Positions 8,701 to 13,950 of a DNA stretch of 13,950 nucleotides are shown in pieces; within the stretch, counting starts at the first letter, position 1; each line of letters begins with the position of its first letter. The translations under genes and the position numbers were made by a program. The notes under the pieces are model-generated. The model saw only the letters and a program-made list of their open reading frames with translations. It had not been told where the DNA came from and searched no databases. The stretch covers positions 1 through 13,950 of the forward strand of contig CADWAF010000739.1 of NCBI GenBank assembly GCA_902984215.1, given 5' to 3'. The stretch comes from Willaertia magna. Lineage: Eukaryota; Heterolobosea; Eutetramitea; Acrasida; Naegleriidae.

Positions 8701-9374
8701 GACTTTCTTTCATCCAATGAAATTAAAGTATTGTTATTCACTTTTGTTTGTAGGTTCTTACTACTATTATTATTATTCGAATAAATACTGTTGTTTGTTG
8801 CTGGTTGGTGATTCGGTTCAACTATGGCTTTGGGATTATCGCTTTTATTCAGATTTTTATTTAAAGTATTTTCAAGAGTCTTATTCTTTGCAATGCTTTT
8901 GTTGTTTTTACTTTGAATTCGGTCTAAATTAACCAAAGAAGGATTTACTGGATCTTTAGGGAAGTTTGTTGAAAATTCTTCTAGGCTTTTATTGTTAGTA
9001 CTGCAACAAGAAGATGAGTTATTATTACTAGTATTTTGCTGTTTGTCATCCTTAAAATTAGTTTTATATGGATTGCCAAACTTTTTGGCCAATTCATTGG
9101 TATCTAAATAATCTTTAATATCAGGTTCTTCATTAGTTGAAATTCCTTGAGTATAATCTGCGGAAGCTTTAGGTCCTTCTGTTGGATTAACTAATTGTTC
9201 ACCTTCAACGGTATTACCACTAGTTGCTGTTGATTTATTGTGATGATGGTGACTACTACCATGTGATGTCCTTTTTAAAAGGGATCTTCCTTGTAAGAAG
9301 GTTGAAAAATTTCTAGAGGAATGAATGGTTTGTAAGTAATGTGATGGTTTGGTCAATTGAGTAATCTTCTTCAT
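5703..9374 (-). CDS. 1223-residue ankyrin-repeat protein with long Asn/Ser-rich N-terminus
   Basis: This is a single open frame with no intron. Residues 1 to about 45 (MKKITQLTKPSHYLQTIHSS...) carry Lys, Arg and His with no acidic residue, and could be a mitochondrial presequence or simply basic disorder. Residues about 90-540 are low-complexity Asn/Ser/Thr with an HHHH run at the start. Residues about 540-680 contain an acidic stretch (EIEEDDDEDD) and predicted helices (IIDVMLMLLEKFKAQELL). Ankyrin repeats run about 715-930, with GDTLVHAACFYGF near 720, YGLTPLHYAV near 832 and RTCLHLAAI near 867. The last ~290 residues (for example YYINGKSVRLCVQTMNQYLI and SLIDYLDLQFLFTDLS) belong to no family I recognise. 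Ankyrin repeats bind proteins, so a scaffold or adaptor role is likely; the partner is unknown. G+C falls to 12-13% in the middle of the gene against about 35% at both ends. Confidence 0.9.
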   Translation of the reverse strand: MKKITQLTKPSHYLQTIHSSRNFSTFLQGRSLLKRTSHGSSHHHHNKSTATSGNTVEGEQLVNPTEGPKASADYTQGISTNEEPDIKDYLDTNELAKKFGNPYKTNFKDDKQQNTSNNNSSSCCSTNNKSLEEFSTNFPKDPVNPSLVNLDRIQSKNNKSIAKNKTLENTLNKNLNKSDNPKAIVEPNHQPATNNSIYSNNNNSSKNLQTKVNNNTLISLDERKSLPSIPSHLLLLKNLSTDNNNQSTSNSTLSTNSSLNNNTSSLSTTMDNHNPYSNNYNNTKSFRSSNASNSPTVNVNAIPRTVSLYNTQHSMNHHTQHFPKPTTSTANNNNTFSTNNNNPYEPNYSYGYHNNNTNNSSPNFNPRATVSFDISVQPKEFLDNNNYGFDDNFSGESGSNYSSNNNNMNFEALMSRQSFVSPSTFNGVDDDYEEAFRSFDSNNKVEFNNFPVATTSTNPNANVHYPLMNNSGYNNNNTDIDAQSINSMYNPNLLPLNNPRMSLSSTTNLNNIMNQVNIKEIEEDDDEDDVNIEDSRKLFDIIQLGLLDSNDFQILSENLCHIFDKVFTKNPKLQNNELKEKLLLKYNCKENISNLNGIISRTIIIDVMLMLLEKFKAQELLNHQNLEDRFNFLSRKLKELCKECLINLRQEYENMLTTMSHLEKVEEHSYKNSNNNNENDENVINNTTQRIDLVPRGMVIDKRGVERMLSQVQGNVNASLNGNGDTLVHAACFYGFKGTLEYLHKEKAANLNIRNKEGQLPLEYSINQHNVTCTLYLIGAGANIQLLSNEKLRSILVRDIIGEKKKNLTKAIYECFREDNKKIKVNVKDDYGLTPLHYAVTLKVDSAIKRILESPNLKINEQDKLKRTCLHLAAIVNNIDAISKLCKYQGCDKRLQDINGENFIHYYFRYFYSTENFGKYQNPIELIQRIQAEFKWFKHPIIDCAFLLSHAGNLDKLQQFKQFVIDCWNQIVQYGLKESYIIVDAQMIEGIITQDVVKYCIIETFKQFLQPPKKNHKRMYRMYWGTGLDTQLRKKGFLPGSQGKDANYYLKVKNYGSPNKNEHVFKHIVESGGRIYYINGKSVRLCVQTMNQYLIEAVYKGNIQEAKKDPRYDCGAQLELKRQENITIRYGKEIKNLTNGAIKQQVVDVTTLRTYTFSLIDYLDLQFLFTDLSQSDELSVWWTTNSNKQTPLSLAEHLIRDLLKKNAIEPKTFTALPLSAFVL

Positions 9375-9640
9375 GTTAATTGTCTTTAATTTTTTATAGG
9401 TGGGATATTGTTGTTATTGTAAACTTTAATATTTATAATAATTTTATATTTATAGACTTACAAAAATAAGATTTTTCTTTTTTGGATTGTTTTTGGTATA
9501 AATCTTTAACAGAAATAAAACATTACAATAATGTATTGGATGACATTATTATTGTTTACAAATTAAAAGTAAATATAAAAAATTACTCAAATCTATTTTT
9601 CTTTTCAAATTTTTTGTAAAAAAAAATATAATAAAACTAA
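9375..9640 (-). promoter_or_regulatory. upstream region of the ankyrin gene
   Basis: There is no open frame of note. The segment contains TTATTGTAAAC (about 9414-9424) close to the start codon. An 8-bp inverted repeat AATAATGT / ACATTATT (9527-9534 and 9543-9550) carries ATTACAATAATG on one side and ATTATTGTTTAC on the other. These match the TTTACAA/TTGTAAA theme seen at other gene ends. The 5' UTR and promoter of the ankyrin gene must lie here or in the start of the AT desert. Confidence 0.4.
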
Positions 9641-10340
9641 TAAAGAACATCCTTTTAAAAGTTTCATAATTAATAAATAAAAATTATCTATTTCCGTCTT
9701 GCTTTACAATTTTTTTTTTAAAAAAAAATAAATTAAAAAATTTAAATTATTTTTATAATTTATCTATTGATATTGAAAATAAAAATAAAAATATTTTAAA
9801 TTAATAATAATTATAATTTTATTAATTTAAATCATAATAATATAGATTTAAATATTTTTTTTAATTTATTTAATATATAACATTATTAATTTTATAAATT
9901 TGTAATAAAATAAAAAATAATATACTTAATATTAAGAAATTATTTAATAATTATTATTTTAAAATAATTATTAATTTTTTAATTTAATTTTAATGATATT
10001 GTTAATTTTGTTAAAAAAATAAATTATAAAAAAAAAATAATAAAAATAATTTTATTTTAAATAATAATTTTTAAAATGTTTAAAAAAAAAACAATAAAAC
10101 TTTAAATTAAAGATTATAAATTTTTTTTAATTAAATTTTTAATTTATAAAATTAAAATTTTTATTTAGATATTTTATTATTTATTAAATTAATAAAAAAT
10201 AACTTAATGTTTAAATTTTTTTTAGTTTCTTTTTATTTATATGATTTGTTTTTTTTAGATTAATAATTATTTTAAATGTTTTTATTGATGTATATTTATT
10301 ATTATATTATTTATTTTTTTATTTAGTATTAAAAATGTAT

Positions 10341-10355
10341 TTATATATATATATA
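10341..10355. repeat. (TA)n run directly before the 14-bp array
   Basis: Seven TA dinucleotides immediately precede the tandem array. They are easily melted DNA and mark its left edge. Confidence 0.8.
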
Positions 10356-10356
10356 C

Positions 10357-10564
10357 CAATCAAATACTATCAATCAAATACTAATTAAACACTACTAATT
10401 AAATACTACCAATTAAATACTACCAATTAAATACTATCAATTAAATATTATTAACTAAATATTATTAATTAAATATTATTAACTAAATATTATTAATTAA
10501 ATATTATTAACTAAATACTATCAACTAAATATTACCAATCAAATACTATCAACCAACTATTATC
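10357..10564. repeat. 14-bp tandem array, about 15 copies, with a 28-bp higher-order part
   Basis: From 10397 to 10564 there are twelve exact-length 14-bp units of the form AAYYAAATAYTAYY, preceded by about three slightly shorter units from 10357. Units at 10439-10508 alternate strictly between AATTAAATATTATT and AACTAAATATTATT, giving a 28-bp higher-order period. Flanking units carry ACC or ATC endings. The + strand of the whole array has no G. Confidence 0.9.
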
Positions 10565-10596
10565 AATTTATTATTATTATTTATTTATTATTATCA

Positions 10597-10642
10597 TCAA
10601 TCTATTATTACTATCAATCTATTATTACTATCAATCTATTAT
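10597..10642. repeat. 17-bp tandem array, 2.7 copies
   Basis: The unit TCAATCTATTATTACTA occurs exactly at 10597-10613 and 10614-10630 and partially from 10631. It begins 33 bp after the 14-bp array and shares its TATTA and CAAT words, so it may have arisen from the same sequence. Confidence 0.85.
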
Positions 10643-12365
10643 TTATCCACTAATTAATTAATATTATTTATTTAAGTAAGTATAATTAATTATAAATTTA
10701 AATTAATTCTACTTCCTTTTCTTTTTTTTTAATTATTATTATATTATTGTTATTATTTTAATTATTTATTTTCTTTTTATTAACATTTATATCTTTTTTA
10801 GACATAGTTTTTTTTAAAAAAAAAAGAAATTGTAATAGAATTAGTTATTTATTGGTTAATTTATTTTTTTTATTAATTATTAATCTAATTTTTTTTTTTA
10901 TTTTTATATTCTTTTTTATGTAATTATTGATTTTTATTTTTATTATTTATATTCTTATAAAAAGATAAATATAAATTATAATTAAAAATATATAATTTAA
11001 TTTTACTAATATATATTTTATTAATATTATTTTATTATTTTATTTAATTTCATTTATTTATTTTTAAATATATTACTTTCATTATATTATTATTATATAA
11101 TTTCAAAATTTAAGCTTTTTTACTTTAATTAGGTAAGTTTAATTTAATAGTAATTAAATATTTAATTAATATTTCTTAATTTATTTCAAAATTTATTAGA
11201 TTAACTTTTTTTAAATAAGTTCTATTATTTTATATGTTTTTTTTAGAAATATTATTTTAAATGGTTTTTTTTAATATTTTTAATTCTGTTACCTTTTTAA
11301 TTAATGTATTATCTTTTAGATTAAATGATTTATAGATGAAATTTAATTTATATTTTATAATTGAATGAATAGTTTTATTATAATTATTTATAATTAATAG
11401 CAAAAATTTAATTTTATTATTTTATTCTTGTATAATTTTTAATTTTAATATTGTTTTTATAATTTTATAAAATAAGAATACTTAAATTGACAAAAAAATT
11501 TTAATATTTTTTTATTAATATATTGAAAAATTATATAATTTTTGAATTCTAGATTATTATTATAATAGATAATGATAATATTTTTTATATATTTATCTTT
11601 TTTTAATTTATTTAATATAGTCTTAAGTTTATTTTTATAGTATATGTTTATTTATTAATTAATATTGAAGCAACTATATATTTAAAAAAAATATTAATTG
11701 TTATTTAGATGTGTTTGAATTAATAATAAAAAAATAAATTAAAATAATCAATAAATATAATTATATAACATTTATTAAAAATTAAAACTTTTCTTAGAAT
11801 AGCAAGATTAATTTGTTTTGATTTAGATTTTGTTTGTTAAGTTTTATAAGATTGTAAATATTATAAATTTATTATGTATTTAAAAAATAAAATATTTTAT
11901 TAAATCTAAATATTATACCATTTTGTCTCACTATTTATTATAAAATTCTAAATAAACTTCTTTTAATATTTATAACATTTTTTCTTTATCAAAAACAATT
12001 TTTTAAATTTTTTTTTAATTTTAATAATATTATAAAAAATACTTTTTTTAGATAATTTATTTTCTAAAATATCTTTTAAATCTTTTTCTATATTTTTTTA
12101 TTCATTACTATTTCATTTATCTTTTTATATATATTGTATAATAAATTATTGTTTTTATTATTTAAATAATATTTTATAATTTCGTAATATAATTTATCTA
12201 AGTTTTAAAATACAATTTTTTTAATTATAATTATTTTTTTACTTTATTATTAGTTACTATAAATTGAGATGGTTTTTTAGAACAGATTAAAAATTTAAAA
12301 ATTGTTTATTTTTAATATTTTGTGGATTGATATTTGTTTTTTTATATGTATAATTATAGTTAACT

Positions 12366-12525
12366 TATAAATAAATCTCTAGTGCAACATTTACTAAATT
12401 CAAACTAGGATAACTTATCTATGGACAACCAAAGCTGGAATGAGGAAATGGAATTGATAGTGGATGATGAGAGATTGCAAGTTTTATAACTTATTCTTGC
12501 TAGAGTTATCGACTTTAAAGCTGTT
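12366..12525. other. normal-complexity island at the edge of the AT desert
   Basis: Over about 160 nt the sequence changes abruptly to mixed composition. It contains a 22-codon open frame from ATG 12421 to TAA 12489 (starting MDNQSWNEEMELI, acidic) with a TAG in frame 12 nt upstream. It also contains the inverted repeat ATAACT / AGTTAT (12486-12509). It lies 44 nt beyond the 3' end of the BTB gene. It could be a relic exon, a small non-coding RNA, a micro-ORF or part of a long 3' UTR. I recognise no family. Confidence 0.4.
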
Positions 12526-12533
12526 TTATAAAC

Positions 12534-12555
12534 TTTTATTGTAAAAAATTACAAT
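12534..12555 (-). terminator. hairpin with AATAAA, 3' of the BTB gene
   Basis: On the transcript strand, ATTGTAA and TTACAAT (12549-12555 and 12538-12544) pair around a TTTT loop and run into AATAAA (12540 down to 12535). The hairpin starts 13 nt after the stop codon. The 15-mer TTTTTTACAATAAAA is identical to that in the hairpin behind the membrane-protein gene. A 3'-end-processing role is inferred. Confidence 0.5.
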
Positions 12556-12568
12556 GTAATTAAAAAAT

Positions 12569-13747
12569 TTATTCAATAAATTCAAATTCAAAACCTTGAT
12601 CATTCAAGTCAAATGCAGGAGATAAATCATTTGATAAGTTTTCAACGCCAATGAAAGCAATTCCACAATCAACATTATTTACTTTAAAAGATATTGTTTT
12701 CTTATCAGGATCATAAATAGCTTCAATAATCATGCCATTAACAGATTTCATATTTTGATTTGTGTAACTTTTACCACTATCACCTTTTTCAGAATATAAT
12801 GTTCCATTGTTACAATATAAATACCATCCACAGGAAGAATAATTTGAAGAATTTGGTTTAAACTTTGATTTATATGCAAAACCCATCATAAAATTGGTGT
12901 TGGACGTTGTTTGTATAATTTTAATTTTATAATGATAACAATTTGTACTTCCCATCACACCACAATTCCAGTTATTTCCTCCATTAATCTTTTTTACTCT
13001 TGTGTTGTCACACGATAACTGAGCATTTACCAAACAATAATTTTCATCAAATTTCAATAAATTTATTCCATATTCCTTTAATTCAATACCATTTTCCTTT
13101 AAAAACTTGTAACCTCTTGTAGGTATTTTATTATATAATGAAGTAATATTAAAGTAAACAATATCTTGAATGAATTGTGATAATTTTACGTCATTCATTT
13201 CATTAATATTCAACAAGATATTCATTCCTCTTAAATGATCTAAAATTAAATGAAAATTAGAAGGATTTCTATCAATAAAATATCTCCCTTCATCATCCAA
13301 TTCTCTTGCAAAGTTATCACTAAAGTAATGTGTAAAAAAAGTATCCTTTTCATTTAATAAAGTATTTAATAATGTTTTAAAATATTGACCTCCTATATCT
13401 AATTTAATTACTTGATTATTCTTGTGTTTATTTTCGATTAGTGTTGTCTTTTCTAATTTGTCAATAATTTCATTAACAAATGTTTCCTTTTCTAGAACTT
13501 CTTTTTGTTTATCTTGTAATTTTTCTTCAATTTCTTGTTCTGCTTTTTCAATTTTTAATTCACGTTGTTCTAATTCCAGTTCTTTTTGTTTAATATCTAT
13601 TTCTCTTTGAATTAATATTTCTTCTTTTTTCTTTAATTGGTTAATAAAAGATTCAATGTTTTTTTGATTTTGTTTTAATGTAGTAATAAAGGTTTCATTC
13701 GTATTATTTAAAGATTTCCTGATTTGATTTAAATTATCATGGGACAT
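12569..13747 (-). CDS. coiled-coil, T1-type BTB and SPRY-like protein (392 residues)
   Basis: This is a single-exon frame. The ATG (MSHDNLNQIRKS) sits 69 bp after the neighbour's stop. Residues about 24-100 form a charged coiled coil (KKKEEILIQREIDIKQKELE). Residues about 113-210 are a potassium-channel-tetramerisation (T1/BTB) domain: VIKLDIGGQYFKT, then DDEGRYFIDRNPSNFHLILD and HLRG. Residues about 236-392 look SPRY/B30.2-like: FMMGFAYKSKF, CGWYLYCNNGTLYSE, and IIEAIYDPDKKTISFKVNN followed by a final strand. There is no membrane segment, so it is not a channel. T1/BTB domains of this kind oligomerise, and many act as Cullin-3 substrate adaptors with the second domain binding the target. That role here is inference. 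The BTB call is firm and the SPRY call good. Confidence 0.9.
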   Translation of the reverse strand: MSHDNLNQIRKSLNNTNETFITTLKQNQKNIESFINQLKKKEEILIQREIDIKQKELELEQRELKIEKAEQEIEEKLQDKQKEVLEKETFVNEIIDKLEKTTLIENKHKNNQVIKLDIGGQYFKTLLNTLLNEKDTFFTHYFSDNFARELDDEGRYFIDRNPSNFHLILDHLRGMNILLNINEMNDVKLSQFIQDIVYFNITSLYNKIPTRGYKFLKENGIELKEYGINLLKFDENYCLVNAQLSCDNTRVKKINGGNNWNCGVMGSTNCYHYKIKIIQTTSNTNFMMGFAYKSKFKPNSSNYSSCGWYLYCNNGTLYSEKGDSGKSYTNQNMKSVNGMIIEAIYDPDKKTISFKVNNVDCGIAFIGVENLSNDLSPAFDLNDQGFEFEFIE

Positions 13748-13816
13748 TTTGTTTCAATTTTTTTTATAAGCATCAGAGACATCAAAATAATTTTACAATT
13801 TATTTTAAAGTATTAT
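13748..13816 (-). promoter_or_regulatory. 69-bp gap holding one gene's 3' end and the BTB promoter
   Basis: The gap contains AATAAATTGTAAAA (transcript strand, about 13804-13791) for the upstream gene, then a T-rich stretch and a short A-rich leader just before the BTB ATG. The BTB promoter must either fit in about 50 bp or overlap the upstream coding region. Confidence 0.4.
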
Positions 13817-13950
13817 TTACAAATCCATTTCCAATACATTATTATTATCCTTTTCATCTCTAACTACTTGTTTCTTATCTACCTTCTTATCATTAGTTAA
13901 TTTAATACCTTGATTTAATACATTTTTATTAATTGTATAATCTAAAATGT
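13817..13950 (-). CDS. C-terminal 43 residues of an unidentified gene, cut by the window edge
   Basis: One frame stays open from the right edge to the TAA at 13817-13819. It encodes a polar tail rich in Lys, Asn and Asp (GIKLTNDKKVDKKQVVRDE, ending NNNVLEMDL). The other two frames on this strand have early stops. AATAAA lies 13 nt past the stop (TTTATT at 13799-13804 on +). The gene is head-to-tail with the BTB gene. The tail is too short to assign a family. Confidence 0.5.
   Translation of the reverse strand, partial: ILDYTINKNVLNQGIKLTNDKKVDKKQVVRDEKDNNNVLEMDL

Larger units (their letters stand above)
9641..12365. other. 2.7-kb AT desert without genes
   Basis: Five sampled lines (9721-9900 and 9961-10080) contain 10 G/C in 300 bases, about 3%. 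Other lines are of similar order. I see no reading frame with protein character and no tRNA or rRNA. Poly-A and poly-T runs of 7-10 are frequent. Two tandem arrays sit in the middle. Splice-like strings occur (GTAAGTATA at 10676, GTAAGT at 11133, and TTTTTTAG at about 10258, 10801, 11246 and 12051), but no coding exon lies between them. Candidate roles are an origin, a matrix-attachment region, a centromere-like element or ordinary intergenic DNA of such a genome. Confidence 0.75.

Noticed and set aside
8681..8932. 83-codon plus-strand open frame with Tyr runs.
   Set aside because: It is the antisense shadow of the Asn-rich part of the ankyrin gene; Tyr and Cys runs come from complementing Asn and Ser codons.
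10357..10642. CRISPR array.
   Set aside because: The repeats are contiguous 14- and 17-bp units without unique spacers, in a eukaryotic context.
10676..11246. Hidden multi-exon gene suggested by GTAAGT and TTTTTTAG strings in the AT desert.
   Set aside because: The sequence between the splice-like strings has no exon with protein character; such strings are expected in DNA made almost only of A and T.
12366..12420. tRNA gene, prompted by the TTCAAACTA string.
   Set aside because: No cloverleaf can be built and no A-box partner is present.
13422..13610. 62-codon Ser/Cys-rich plus-strand open frame.
   Set aside because: It is the antisense shadow of the coiled-coil segment of the BTB gene.

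Overview
The window is nuclear DNA from a very AT-rich eukaryote. It has spliceosomal introns (GT..AG, about 60-90 nt plus one of 531 nt), long Asn/Ser/Thr-rich low-complexity protein segments, coding DNA at roughly 12-38% G+C, and a 2.7-kb intergenic stretch that falls to about 3% G+C in sampled lines. The protein mix is a Crinkler-like NTPase remnant, a multi-spanning membrane protein, an RGS protein with a START-like tail, an ankyrin protein and a BTB/T1 protein with a SPRY-like tail. This fits an early-diverging fungus or a free-living amoeba (dictyostelid or heterolobosean type). The sequence alone does not settle which.

Layout. 1-1231 (+): a decayed Crinkler-type NTPase gene, open at the left edge, with three frame changes and an in-frame TGA. 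1256-2643 (+): a four-exon gene for a membrane protein with about eight hydrophobic segments; its true first exon is not resolved. 2644-3314: intergenic DNA with a perfect 14-bp hairpin carrying AATAAA in its right arm, and a 16-bp palindrome. 3315-5690 (+): a two-exon gene for a 614-residue RGS plus START-like protein, whose 531-nt intron is packed with CpG-containing motifs, including a 14-bp E2F-like palindrome. 5703-9374 (-): a single-exon 1223-residue ankyrin protein with a very long Asn-rich N-terminus, ending tail-to-tail 12 bp from the RGS gene.

9375-9640 is the ankyrin gene's upstream region. 9641-12365 is an AT desert holding a 14-bp tandem array (10357-10564) and a 17-bp array (10597-10642). 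12366-12525 is a sharp island of normal complexity with no assigned function. 12569-13747 (-): a coiled-coil/T1-BTB/SPRY-like protein. 13817-13950 (-): the C-terminal end of another gene, with only 69 bp between it and the BTB start codon.

The three best-preserved genes (RGS-START, ankyrin, BTB-SPRY) look like signalling or scaffold proteins, but nothing shows that they work in one pathway. The most unusual points are the identical 15-nt 3'-flank element with AATAAA shared by two unrelated genes on opposite strands, the satellite-like AT desert, the motif-rich long intron, and the RGS-START architecture.
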